Shown here piece after piece: positions 31,596 through 43,354 of a stretch of 64,000 bases of DNA. This stretch comes from Cryphonectria parasitica EP155 (lineage: Eukaryota; Ascomycota; Sordariomycetes; Diaporthales; Cryphonectriaceae). The number at the start of each line of letters is the position of its first letter. Position 1 is the stretch's first letter. The translations under genes and the position numbers were made by a program. The notes below the pieces were generated by a model. That model was not told where the DNA came from. It worked only from the letters and a program-made list of their open reading frames with translations, and made no database searches. The stretch spans positions 3,968,001 to 4,032,000 of the forward strand of contig NW_024468913.1 in the NCBI RefSeq assembly GCF_011745365.1. The letters run 5' to 3'.

Positions 31596-34033
31596 ATGGC
31601 TCCGGATCGTGAAGTAGTTGATCATCTCGTGCAGAGTTGCAACATTAGCGAGGATCGGGCTATCGCGTTGCTCCAGGTAAGAAGGACCTTGAGCATCATA
31701 TATCCGCGGACTAACTAGAGATCAGAAATATCATAACGATGCCGAAAATGTCAAAACTCATCTCGCCAGGTTGTCCAGATACTGTCCTGTTGCTCGCCAA
31801 GCCTCTGGTGTAGCAAGCCAAGAATCCGCCTCACTAGGTCCGACAAAGGAAAACCAGAGGATCTGGCCAAAAGCTTCCCGCTCATCAGGATCAGCAAGTC
31901 CTCTGACGGGTAGTTGGAAGCATGGCGAGCTGCCTTACTCCAGTTCTGGTGGAAGTCTTCAGAATGAAACAGGCGAGCTCCCACTCAAGAGTAAAGACTC
32001 TTGGAGAGGAACTCACTATCCATTAAAGACACCTTATGAAGCGCGTTTACGAGAACGTCCGCTATCAGATCCAGTCGCAGCTGAGAAAGCTGATGTCGAC
32101 AGCGAAGGCATAGCTTCCGACAATGAGGATGAGCCAGGCGAAGCTGTCCTCGAAACGCCGAGTCCACAAATACGGTGCTCTCTCGAAATGCACGCCAAGA
32201 ACGAATGGGACTTCCAACTGCCAAAATTCCCTCGTCCCTCGCCAGAGGCCCTCGCCAATGCTGCTGAGGACCTCGATCTCCGAGTGCTCCTGGGAGCAGT
32301 GCAACACGGGTGGACTGCACGACTTATCTCGAACCATCTAGACAGGTTTGATCCGGAACGCCTGAGAGAGGCATTCAATAGCCCAGTGGAAGGGGTGCCC
32401 TCCATGTTCTACTCTGTCTCGACGAACAATGAAGCGATTGTCCGACTGTGCTGTTCATCCTTCTGGAGTTCCCCTCCTTGCTTTCGCGATCGTTAATAGT
32501 CAAAATATTGGGGCTGATACGACACAAATGGTGGCGCCATACTTCTGGGTCTCGGCGTACCTCCCGGGACGATCCCCCATGTCTGCTACAAGCCTTATAT
32601 TGAGGAGCTCTCCGGAAAGAAGCAGATGAAGAATGCTCCAGACGAAAGCAAAGACCCAGACCCGGATTGGTTCACAAAAGGGGTGAAGAATAAGCTCATG
32701 CAGACGATAAATCTCACTCAACAATACTATCTCGCTAAAGCTGATAAACTAAAGCGGCCTTCCCTGCGGCAGAAGCAAGTCGCTAGTCGGCGGAATGCTG
32801 AGCCTCTTCTCGGTATACCGTACTTTCTAGTCGGACAATCACTTGCGTCTAGCCGCCTGCTCAAGAAATTTCTGACGAATCTCGCCAAGGGAAACAACCA
32901 GGGTTCCAAGCCTCTTGTGCTGGCTTTTGCTGGACCCAGCGGCCATGGCAAGACGGAGCTTGCTAGACGCCTAGGATACCTTCTCTCACTGGAGCTCGAG
33001 GTCGTCGACTGCACCACTGTCACCAGAGAAATTGAGTTGTTTGGTCCCCGTAAGCCTTATCACGGTGCCAATGAGGGCGCTCCACTCAACAACTTTCTCG
33101 CGCGTCATACAGGAGAGCGATCTATCGTGTTCTTCGACGAATCTGAGAAGACTACTCGCGATATTCATCAGGCACTGCTGCTACCTTTTGACACTGGTAT
33201 AGTGAATTTACTTATCTATTAGAGTGTAAATTTGTGACTGAAACTCTTCAGCTGATATTCGCTATAGGAGATTACCGAGATCGCAGAAACCTGAACAAGG
33301 TTGACTGTTCACAGACCATTTTCATTCTTGGTACAAATGCGATAAATAGAGACATCCAGGACTTTTGCAGCGATAACCAGGCAATATTCAGCGAGGACCC
33401 AGAGCTCCAGGATAAGGCAGCGAGGGATTTATCCAAGATTATCAAGGACGGCTTCCGAACGCGCTTTGATGTCAGTGGTTTTTTTTTTTCCACCTTCACG
33501 GAAAAGATCGCGGAAAGAATGCATCTGATACAAAGAATATCTAGGCTCCACTAACCGGGCGCGTCTCTGACTTCATACCTTTCCTGCCATTCTCGCTTTT
33601 GGAACAGACAGTGGCAGCGCATAAGTCAGTGCTCGTATAGTGTCGACGGGGGAACACAATACTCAAGTTGGCTGACAAATAAGCAAGGTTTCTCTTGGAG
33701 CTGTGCCAGCAGGTGCGCGAGCCGGTCCGTCTGACCGCAGACACCGATGAACAACTCCTAGGAGACGTCCATTTACGGGTGCCGCGCGACGGCGCTGTCT
33801 GCCGCGCGCTCGCCGAAGCCAGCTACGACGCCCACCTCGGCGCACGCAGTCTTCAGTCCGCTGTCGAGCAGGTGCGGGAAAAGCTCACAGAAGCATATTT
33901 GGATGAAGAGGATACGATTGCAGAGGGCAGAGGGCTGAAAGACTTCATTTTAGAAGAAAGGGGTGGTGAATTGGTGGTTCATATTTCTCCAGATAGTACA
34001 CCGTCTCAAGGTCGAGTAAAATGGGAACTATAA
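31596..34033 (+). pseudogene. UBA-like / AAA+ (ClpB-type) ATPase gene, frameshifted
   Basis: Recognisable copy of a fungal AAA+ ATPase family. Exon 31596-31676 starts MAPDREVVDHLVQ; a 49-bp intron leads to KYHNDAENVKTHLARL, together a UBA-like helix set. The frame then runs to about 32448, continues in a second frame for about 90 bp (AVHPSGVPLLAFAIV) and returns to the first at about 32538. The first frame meets a TAA at 32494-32496. Compared with the family as I recall it, several residues are missing at the first switch. Downstream the ATPase is well kept: Walker A GPSGHGKTE, Walker B VFFDE, sensor FILGTNA, introns 33197-33267, 33471-33544 and 33625-33687, and a ClpB-type C-terminal domain (YDAHLGARSLQSAVEQVR). 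As written, the ATPase domain cannot be translated from the first ATG. A sequencing error at two sites is the alternative. Confidence 0.7.
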
Positions 34034-34571
34034 TAGTAATTATATGCTTATGCCTTTGCATATATACCGTGGAGCCTCCGTAAGCAAGGACTGCCGAATG
34101 TCATATTCAACCCCCCACAATCACCAAGCTGAGACATCCACGACATTACACCTGTTACTACAAGACACAAACTGAACCGTTGCAAGCTCAGAAAACTTCA
34201 CAGACATCGTAGGACTAAAATCCCACATTGTGATGGCCAAAATTCCCCCTGCACCGAGCACTCTCTCATCTCCTTCGCCACATGATTCAATTTGTTGAAA
34301 TTTGAAAGGTTGCAAGGCAGAGACAGAGTTAGCTGGGTTGTCCGAGATCTCAACTGGCGATCCGCTAGCATCGGACACACTCAATAATGCTAAGAAAAGC
34401 CAACATTCGCATTTCCGGAAGACGGGCGTCGGGGCACTCGTACGGAGGAGCATTGGTGGCGTTGGGTGGATGAACTCATCAAGGAGCCTTCGACGTGCTG
34501 GTTACAGACCTTCAAGGCCGCCTAGACTACTCTCAGACAGATGTTGACGGGCCCCAAGACAAGATGCTCGC
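34034..34571. other. Convergent 3' region, right edge of accessory island
   Basis: About 540 bp between the ATPase pseudogene and the stop of the Rqc2 gene. No gene seen; core gene content resumes here. Confidence 0.5.
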
Positions 34572-37500
34572 TCAATTTTTCTTCCCTCCCTTCCCACCTC
34601 TTCCACCTTTGCCTTGTTTCGCTCCACCCTTGCCACCACCTTTGCTGCCTCCTCCGCCGCCTCCTCCTCCTCCTGCCTTTTTCCCACCTGCTGTGCCACC
34701 GGTCATCATGATCGTCATCTTGCCTACCGGTACGACGTTGTTCCCCTCTTCGGGCTTGAAGCTCTTGATCAGCTCCACCTCGCGCGGCCACATCCTCTCC
34801 GGGTCCCTAGCCTGCTCATCGATGCTCCCCCTCTTCGTAGCAGCAACCTTCCACCTCTCGAGCATCTCCTTGATCGCCTTGCCCTTCTTTGTCGGGCCGG
34901 GCTGGATCTTCACCTTGTACTTGCACTTTGACATGGCTGCCCAGGGTGCACAGACGGGTATGGCCTGGAGGATCTCATCACCAGGCAGTGGTGTTCCGAT
35001 CAGGGCATCCAGCGGCGTCACGGCCTGCTCCTCGCTATCATCCAGAACCTCGAGGCCCTCGTCGAGCATCAGCCGCCGCATCTCCTCGTGCTCGGCCGTC
35101 TTCTGTTTCTGCTTTTCCTGTGCTTGCCTGCGCCTCTCGCGTCGTGCTTCTTCCTCTGCCTGCTTCTCAACCTTGGCTCTGGCTTCTTCTTCGGCCTTCT
35201 GGCGACCCTTGGCGGCGCCGATGAGCTGCTCGTGCATGGCGCGATCTTCTTCATCCTGGTCTTTGTACTTTGCAGCAATCTTCTTTTGCTTGGCACGCCG
35301 CCCGCGCTTTGCTGGTGCCCCGTTATTTTGTGGTACGGAACCGTCCGCAGTGGTCTCACTGGCGGCGGGTTTCTCTTCGGCAGTGCCTGAGATGGCTCCA
35401 TCAGGTGCACCAGTACCAGTGTCGTCTTCCTGGTCGCCTGACCCGTTTTCGACTGCGCTCACGGCGCCTCCATCAGCTGTGGCGTCTGCGACCAGGGCAC
35501 CAGACATCATTGCCTCCGCTGGTTCCCCGATGCTCAACTTCTGGTAGTCATCCTTCACATGATCAACAAAATCACCGTCCAGATCCTCATCATCGTCATC
35601 ATGAACAGCAATAGCATCCCCCTCATCCTCGTCATCTTCCTCCTCCTGTTCCACATTAGTCTGCAGCGGATTCCGCCTGTCGTGATTTTCAACTTCGTCT
35701 TGTTCTTCCTCTGATTCGTCGGCACCGTCCTTCACTTGCTCGAACTCGCCAGATCGATGCTTGGTGGCACCACCATCTATATGACCGATGGGACCCCTAG
35801 CGCCAGCAGGCTGAGACTCGTCTGCTTCGACGAGCCTGTGCTTGACGTGATTGGCCTTGCTCTCCTCGCTGATTTTGAACACGAAACCAAACCCAAGGAC
35901 GAGAGGTTGGGGTGTCAGGATGTTCTTGTTGCCCCGCACCATGAAGCTTCCGGTCGGGAGATACTCGCCAGTAGGTGCAGACTTGGACACCTGCTCGGCG
36001 TTGACCCACCAGGCCCCCATTCCGGCCTTTGAGTCCCAAGCGTTGGATGAGCAGACCGACAAGCTCCCGGCTTGGGCCAAGGTCGCTGGCGGAACGGGTG
36101 CATCGGGGGTTTTGGGGTTGTTTTTGATAATGACAGATGCTGCGCCATGCATGTCAGCGTGCACATAGATATCCCCCTTTCCAAGATGCTTCCTGTATAA
36201 CATTTCGTTCTGGCTGGCGTCTCGGCCGCCGACGACGAGGTATCCATCTGAGGATATAAACCACAAAAACTTCTCGAACCACATCTGACGGCGCGTAGGT
36301 TGCAGCGTCGGCTTCTCCTGTTTTAGACCCTTCTTGAGGTCCTGCACAATCTTCTTCTCGGCGCTCTTCAGCGCTGCTACAGATTGCTCCACGGTCCTCT
36401 GCTCTTTCACGGCAGCCACCTTCTTCTGGTCGTAGTAGTCGCGGGCGTTTGCAAATGGCGTCAGACCGAGATTGATCTCGATGACAAGTCTATTGTCAGG
36501 CGACTGAGCCTTGTCTTCCTTGTCCAACTCCTCCTCCTCGTTGGCATCCTCCTCAGAGTCCTCAGAGCTGGTGTCATCTCCTCCGTCCGCTTCTTCTCCT
36601 CTGTGTTCCTCCGCATCGACCTCTTCCTCTGCCAGAAGTAGGGTGATCATGTTCCGTTCCAGGTCCAAGGGCAGCTTAATGATTTCCGCGACCGCGTTGT
36701 GTCGTTTTTGCTCCCGCGCGATCAGCTTGCCGATGTTGACCCAGTCCATGCCTTGGGAGATGAGACCATTGACAGCATCGATCGCCTCCGCCACACGGTC
36801 TGCGTTGGCTTCAATAGCACCAGCTTTGCGCAGATTGAGTATCTGCGCCGTCTTGAGACCCTCGACCTTCTGCTCCTGTATGGCCCGGACCGCCTCGAGC
36901 TTCCTCTTTGCGGTGGCTTCGCGGTCGCTCAGCCTGGCCTCCAGCTTCTGGCCCTCGATGGAAGAGAAGAACTCATCAAGGGTCTTGTTGAAGCTGTCAA
37001 AGGTCAGGATGGTGTACTGGGGGTCGTGTTCGTATTTATGAGGCAAGAATGGCTGGAAATCTTCGTATAAGAGCCCCTGCGCCTTCTCAGCCTCCGGCGT
37101 CGAGGGATGGTCGCCCCCCTTGGCATCGCGCTTTCTGGCGACAATGTAACCTTTGCAGGTGGCTGCGCTGGTCACCTCGTCCACTATCCTGCGGGCTTCC
37201 TCCAGTGCATGGAAGAGTGCCTCGAAGAGCACATCGTTCTCGAGCACCTCGCCCGGCATGACGGTGGGCTCGAACCCGGTTGCCGCAAAGGCATGATCGA
37301 CCACGACAGGAGGTAGTTCTTCCAATGAGGTCGTCAGGCCCCTCCTCAGCTCATCGCCGGGTTTTCTCTTGTGTTTTTTCTTGGCGAGGGCTGCTTCAGC
37401 TGCCTCGGCCTTCTTGACCGACGCCGAGAGCGCGCCGCGGACCCGCTCTCGAACCAGAGGAGGCACGCCACCATAGTTCTGGCGATTTTCGAGCGAGTAT

Positions 37501-38025
37501 GTCAGACCGGCCCTCTGAGGTTCCTGGCCTTCGCCCTCGGAGACGTTGCGCAGGATAGCCAGGATCTTGAGGTCGGCGTCGGTGAGGATGACATTGCCGG
37601 CAGCAAAGAACTCGAGATACAGGCGGTAGGCGCCGTCGCTGAACTGGAGCTCCATGATCCTGTCCGTCCCAACCTGTGATATAGACGAGCATCTCCGTGT
37701 CTTGAGAAACTTTCTCAAGCGTGCAGTAAAGGCGGAGGGGGCAGCAGCAGTAGCTCGCGTGAACTCGGTCAAGTGGGTCCGGAACCCGGAGTCGATGAGG
37801 AGCTGTTCTCGCTTCCCAGCCACGGCGAACTTGAGGAGGATCTTCTTGGAGGAGATGTCGTAGATGTTGGCCAGGCGAAGGCCGACCAAGCCCTGGGACA
37901 GTTCATGGGCGGCGACCTAGCCATGGAGAAAGAGAGGAAGAACAGTCAGCCGGCATGGCTCGCCCGCAGCATCAGCAAGGCAGAAGACATACCTTGACAT
38001 CCAGAGACGAGAAGCGTTGCTTCAT
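34572..38025 (-). CDS. RQC2: Ribosome quality-control factor Rqc2/NEMF (Tae2)
   Basis: Predicted 1,125-residue NFACT protein. Rqc2 binds stalled 60S subunits with peptidyl-tRNA, stabilises the Ltn1 ligase and directs CAT-tail addition. Two exons: 38025-37993 (MKQRFSSLDVK) and 37916-34572, with a 76-bp intron joined to VAAHELSQGLVGLRLANIYD. Asp9 and the Asp96-Arg97 pair (GTDRIMELQF) match yeast D9, D98 and R99, needed for CAT tailing. The NFACT-N region is followed by a coiled-coil middle and a long acidic stretch near 455. NFACT-R lies at about 553-690 (GRDASQNEMLYRKHLGKGDIYVHAD in shape). A charged KEK-rich region precedes NFACT-C (ILQAIPVCAPWAAMSKCKYK), and the tail is Gly/Lys-rich. Length is typical of fungal members. 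Confidence 0.95.
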
Positions 38026-41000
38026 ATTTTTGAGAACCACGACGAGGTTTGTCCTGGAGGCAATATCGGCGGTTGGCTGCTATGCTTGGGGAAACAGGCA
38101 GCGTCAAGAATGTGGGGTACAGAAACGCAGTGCTGGAGTGAATCATACTAGTACATATGGTTGATTATGTAAGTAGTGACATCACCTCGATCATTTGTTG
38201 ATATACAAATGAAGGAGAAAAAAGAAGCAAGACCAACAAGAAGAGAAAAGGGAAGAAGAAAAAACTACAACGAAGAAACCCCCCATCCACTCCCTCTCCA
38301 CGTTCCTTCTTCTCTGACAACAATTTTTTCGGCACCCTATGACATTTCTGACGTAAACCCTCGGCAAATACCACGGTGGTGTTTCTCCGGATAGGCAATT
38401 GTTTCCTCTGCCTCATGGAGCCGTTGCTTCACATCCCTCGTTGGCTCGCAATAATTGTGCGCAATCTTTTTTTTAAATATTCGAAGGGAAGTTTGAAGTC
38501 TTTTTTTATGACCTACCAGCACTTCCTCCATTGTTTTATTTGCTTGGCTAGGTCCTCCACATACTGGACCAGCTTGGCCCGAGGAGACCGTCGCCAGACC
38601 ACCAACCAGGTTAGTTTTGAGCGTAGTCAGCCAGTAGCCATGTCGGAACTCCTGGGGCAGAGATTCCAACCAGAAGAGGTGGTTTCGGAGATGCTTGTCG
38701 AAAGCTCGTGCAGCGGAGCCATCGGATCTCATGACAGTATCGGCCCCACGTGTGATATTACTGGCCTCAGAGTGTACGCCCGCAACACCGGGGGCTGTCG
38801 TACTGTTTCCATGTATTGGGACCTTATCCCTAGTGCGATGTATAACGTCACATCCACCGGCAGTGATCGTGAAATCAATCCCTCTGTGAACTGGCTGGCC
38901 GAGCTCGTGGGCGAGTACTGGGCCCGGCGGCTCCCCAGATGGCTGTCACGTCTTCTCTTTGGCTGGAAAGCACTGGTAGAAGAGCTTTTTTCTTTTTTTT
39001 TTTCTTCTTTCTCCAAGGCTTTGGCAAACAACTCCCCTGCCTTGTACGCCCTCGCCGCCGTCGCGCCCCCTTTGGGACCCGATTCGACCGTATATCCAAG
39101 CAGCTGGGCGTGGTAGAGAGTTAAATGCTCTCTCGGGCGTCGGAGGACGAGTCTACCGCCGCCGACTCGAGCCTGACGACGACGGCCATGCCAGAAAGGG
39201 CCCCAGTAGAAAGAGGACGGCCTTCGCTCTTGACATTTGATACCTCCACCGAAAGGGGGGGGGGAAGGGTTTATATACGTCGTCTCCTTCTCATCATGGA
39301 AAGTGTGCGCAGCAAGGAGCAGTTAACAGGGTCTACTACCATATTACAGAGTGCTTAAATAGCCCAAGGTGAATTTTTACTTTCCAGGGCCAGCTTGCAG
39401 TCTTGCACCAGAGAACTCGTCATTCTCAACAGCATTAAGTCTTTTGCTGGACCAGTAGGTCCCGCGCTCAAAACGTCATCTAGTTGTGAAAGTGTCCAAA
39501 CACTACGGGAGGTATCTTGACATCCTCGGTCAAAAGCTGTCGTGGCAGTCCCCATTTTCCTTGATTTGTTTTCAAGACAAACATCCACTGCTTCGATCTT
39601 TGAGATGTGATCCAGGCGTGCCAGGTAGGGGGGGGGGGGCGACATGTGAAAGATCCTCAACCGCTCAACCGGAAAGAAGGGTTTCATTCAAAATCTTGGG
39701 GCCCAGGGGGCTGGTTACATTGACCTACGGGTTGGCGCGAGCGTTCCCATGGCAACAAACCAGGTCATCCCATCCATCCCGTCCATCCACCCCACCCACC
39801 TTTACACACTCTCTTTTCTGTGGGTGTGTATCTTTTGTGTAGAACCAAGTCACCTTCCAGAGAGATATCATCTCTCCCGCTCCCGATGGAAGATGTTGTC
39901 GCTGAAGCCTGAGTTAGGTAGACAGGCGACGGCCCTAAGTATCTGCGGTGTTGCTGCTAGAGATGCAGCTGAGGTGGCAGCAAGCATCCTGGGCAGGCTG
40001 GCTGGGGATGCAGAAAAGACGGGCTGGAGTGGCTGGGGAAGAAAACCCCATCCTGGAAAGCCAATTGCGTTGTGTTGCACGTCTATCACCTCCTGCTCCA
40101 CTTCCCCAGCCATCTCTGATGCGCGAGAGAGGGGGGAAAAGAGAGAAAAGTCAGATCCATCTTATTTCAGATCCAGGTCCAACCTGCCAGTTCTCACCCC
40201 CACCCCGGCTGTACGGGAACAAAGACCTATCAACTTGAGAAATAGGGTGGTTGGGCATTCTTTAATGGCGACGTACACTTACGGACGCACCAACAGTGTA
40301 GTGTGCATGACGGTGCCTGAGCCGTCGTGGTCCTCAAGGCCTGACGGCCACTACTTACTTAGTATCTAGGCTGAAGCCCTGTAGTGCTGTCTTGCTGCCG
40401 AGACAAGCAACGTCTCCTAGGGCAGGCAGCTCACCTACTACTTTGTGCCCCCCTTCTCGTGTCCTCTCTTTCTCTCTCTGTGTGTGTATGTGTCTTGCTG
40501 TCCAATCTGGTGGACTCGCGCCGAGCCGGCCTGGCAGAATCGGGGTGTCAGACACACACAAGACACACGAGGACAGGGGTCACCCGGAGCTGGAAGCCCT
40601 GGTCCAGCCTGTCTGGCTGTCTGGCTGTCTGGCTGGCTGTCAAGCTAGGCTTGTTTAGGGATGGGATAAACATGGACAAGCTGCGGCTGTGTAGCTCTGG
40701 GCACAGGTCCCCACCCAAAGTAAACACACCTCTCTTTGGAGGGAGCTTGGGCCCTGGGGCCACATGCATGGCCGGTAGCAAGCGCCGTAGCAACCGTCCA
40801 GTCCAACGAGAGACGAGGAAGAGGAGAGGAGGATGGAAGAGGGAGGAGAAGTAGCTCTCTGGGGGACTATTTCAATGGCCCGCCTTCTCTTCTTCCCTCC
40901 TCTTCTATTCTTCCCACGTTTCCTTCCCTCTTGTTTCTGATCTAGTCCCTCCTCTCTCTTTCTCTCTTTCCCACACATACGCTCAACGCCAACGTCCTCT

Positions 41001-41335
41001 CCTCCTCAATCGAGCAGATCAAGAGCAAGCATACACATACACAGAGCCTCATCTGGGAATCAAATCTTTCTCTTTGAAACCTCAGTCCCTCTTCTTCTGC
41101 TTCTTCTTCTTCCTCCAACCACGCCCGGAACTCGATCGAAAAATCCAGAGTCCAAACAGAAGGAGTCCGTTCCATCCAATTGGTAGGGTCCTTCTCTTTC
41201 TCTCTCTTTTTCTTTCGACTTCTTTCCCCAGGAAGAAGCCAGAGGAAATCTTTTTTTCTTCCTCTTGTCTCCTGAGACCTTGACTTGAACAGTCAACGTC
41301 TTTTGGAGCGACGAGGTTGAGAAGAAGACGACTCT
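38026..41335. other. Intergenic, no confident gene
   Basis: About 3.3 kb between the Rqc2 start and the first HEX-1 coding exon. A plus-strand frame (38376-39116) and a minus-strand frame (about 38729-39130) overlap each other and neither shows a known family. The right part (40400-41335) is a pyrimidine-rich leader of the HEX-1 gene and contains a short TGGCTGTC repeat near 40608-40640. There is no ATG between 40876 and the HEX-1 frame. Confidence 0.45.
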
Positions 41336-42457
41336 GTGCGCCCATACAAGGCAGTCAACCTGGATTTTGAAGCGAGAGTCCCCGTCCCCTTCAGCATCTT
41401 CCCCTCGTCGTACCGCGACGCCGAGCAGAAGGAGTCGGTCACGACCACCCACGAGGAGGTGCAGATCGAGCTCCCTCCTCACCACCACCAAAGGCCCGGG
41501 CGGGAAGGTAGTCAGTACTCTTCCCACTCCGCCGCTTCTGCTGCCGACCTTCCGCCTCGCGGAGAGCAGCGTCGCTACTCTGAGGAAGAGGTCCGCATCG
41601 TCAGGGAGAGGGAAGACGAACGTTATCGCCGCCGCCCCGGTGTCCGTCGTGAGGAGTATTACCGCGAAGAGCTCAAGGAGCAACAGCCCAGGTATTGCCC
41701 AATACCCATCTGTTTTCGTTGCAGTCCTTTTCCTTGAGAGACGGCGCCAGGTCTTCCCCCATGAAATCGTGTGGTCGCTGGCGTGATTCCTGATGTCGCC
41801 AGATGAAAAGCCCAACTGCCTCTGCCAGCCTCCTCCTCCATCTCTTCCTCCTCTCTGTGCAAGAAGCCCACTGCTGACTCTGCATTGCTTTTTTTGTCGT
41901 ATGTGAACAGGCCTGCTCGTTCCACCTACTCTGACACCCACATCGAGATCGACGCCCACCGGCCTCGTCACCACCACCATCACCATCACGAGCAGGAGGA
42001 GCATCGTCAACACGAGCACCTGTCCGAGCAGTACTATTCGCCTATCGACAAGATCGAGCGTGAGTACCGTGCTCGATATCAACCCGGCTACCGTGAGGAC
42101 GTCCGCGTGACCGAGACCACTGTCGACGGATCGTATCACCAACAACACCGCCGACCTGTCGTCCAGGAGAGCGTCCACATCGACGAGACCGTCATCGACG
42201 AATCTCATCATCACCACCACCACCGTCCCGCCGTCAAGGAGAGCGTTCACGTCAGCGAGACCACCGTCGACGGATCTTACCGCCGACCTGTGATCAAGGA
42301 GACCGTCCGCGTCGACGACACTACCGTCGAGACTCCCCGAATCCGCCCATTTGTGAGGGATTCCGTCCGTGTCGAGGAGACCATCGAGTTGGACCGCTCT
42401 GAGCGCCCCAAGCATCATCAACACCACCGCCATCGCCACGACGAACAGAAAGTCAAC
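41336..42457 (+). other. HEX-1 upstream coding extension (long isoform) without visible AUG
   Basis: Two open exons in frame with HEX-1: about 41336-41691 and 41911-42457, separated by a 219-bp GTATTG...ACAG intron that keeps the frame (QQPR|PARSTYSDTHIEI). The encoded sequence is charged and His-rich and contains four to five imperfect repeats of about 20-24 residues of the form RPxVxE(S/T)V(H/R)VxET (for example RPAVKESVHVSETTVDGSY and RPVIKETVRVDDTTVE). Long, alternatively spliced HEX-1 isoforms with N-terminal extensions are known in other filamentous ascomycetes. No in-frame AUG exists before 42458, so a distal start exon or non-AUG initiation is needed. The left limit is uncertain; an acceptor such as TTCAG near 41393 is possible. 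Confidence 0.6.
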
Positions 42458-43354
42458 ATGGGTTACTTTGACGAGGATGGTGAGTTTTGTCCCCGAGTGC
42501 TGCTTTGTTTCTCTGCTTCGTAAACTACAGATGTACCAATTTGGTTCCCTCCTCCCTTCCCCCCCCCCCCCCTCTCTCTCTCAAACCTCCTTGCCACTTC
42601 TCCAATCTGAATGCCCTCCCCGTCGTAGGCCATTATCACTCTTTCCGGCACGGCCTCCATAAGTTGGCGGACCGTGTCGTCCATCCCGAAGGGCGTCATC
42701 ATCAACATCATCATTCTCATCCTCATCATCATGAGCATAAGACTGGGGAGGTGGTGGTGGAGGTTCGGGAGAGCCACCCTCGACATGAACACTCGGCTTA
42801 CTCTGAGGACCCTGCGCCCTATACAGTCACCATCCCCTGCCACCACATCCGGATCGGCGATATCCTTATGCTCCAGGGCCACCCGTGCCAGGTGATCCGC
42901 ATCTCGAGCTCCAATGCCACCGGCCAGCACCGCTACCTGGGAGTCGACCTGTTCACCAAGCAGCTCCACGAGGAGTCCTCCCAGGTCCACAACCCGGCGC
43001 CCAGCGTCGTCGTCCAGACCATGCGCGGTCCCATCATGAAGCAATACCGCGTTCTTGACCTCCAGGACGGCAACGGTAAGCCCTGTCCTCTTTTTTTTTC
43101 TGGGCCCTTTATCTTCTTTCCTATCCGACGAGCGCGTGTAACTGAAAAGCTAACGCTGTGGATCTTCAGTCGTTGCCATGACCGAGACGGGCGATGTCAA
43201 GCAGAGCCTGCCGGTCAGCGAACAGTCCAACCTGTGGGAGCGCCTGTCCAAGGCCTTCGACTCGGGTCGGGGATCTTTGCGTGTGCTGGTGGTTCACCAT
43301 CACGGCAAGGAGATGGCAGTGGACATGAAGGTGCTGCACGGCTCGTCGCTGTAG
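42458..43354 (+). CDS. HEX1: HEX-1, Woronin body major protein
   Basis: Predicted 217-residue short form. HEX-1 self-assembles into the crystalline core of the peroxisome-derived Woronin body, which plugs septal pores after wounding. Exons: 42458-42479, 42629-43075 and 43170-43354. The start MGYFDEDGHYHSF matches the family N-terminus. A His-rich linker follows, then the eIF5A-like fold: YTVTIPCHHIRIGDILMLQG, GQHRYLGVDLFTKQLHEES, VVVQTMRGPIMKQYRVLD, AMTETGDVKQSLPV and VDMKVLHG. The protein ends S-S-L, where HEX-1 proteins normally end in the peroxisomal signal S-R-L. Translation may also begin upstream and read the His-rich repeat extension. The gene identifies the organism as a filamentous ascomycete. 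Confidence 0.95.

Noticed and set aside
38376..39116. 246-codon plus-strand frame
   Set aside because: No recognisable domain; contains a poly-Phe run from a T tract and overlaps a minus-strand frame that looks at least as protein-like.
41060..42439. 459-codon open frame on the minus strand
   Set aside because: Antisense to the HEX-1 extension exons and their leader. Its Val/Asp/Leu repeats are the mirror of the sense-strand His/Val/Thr repeats, and it covers a clear plus-strand intron.
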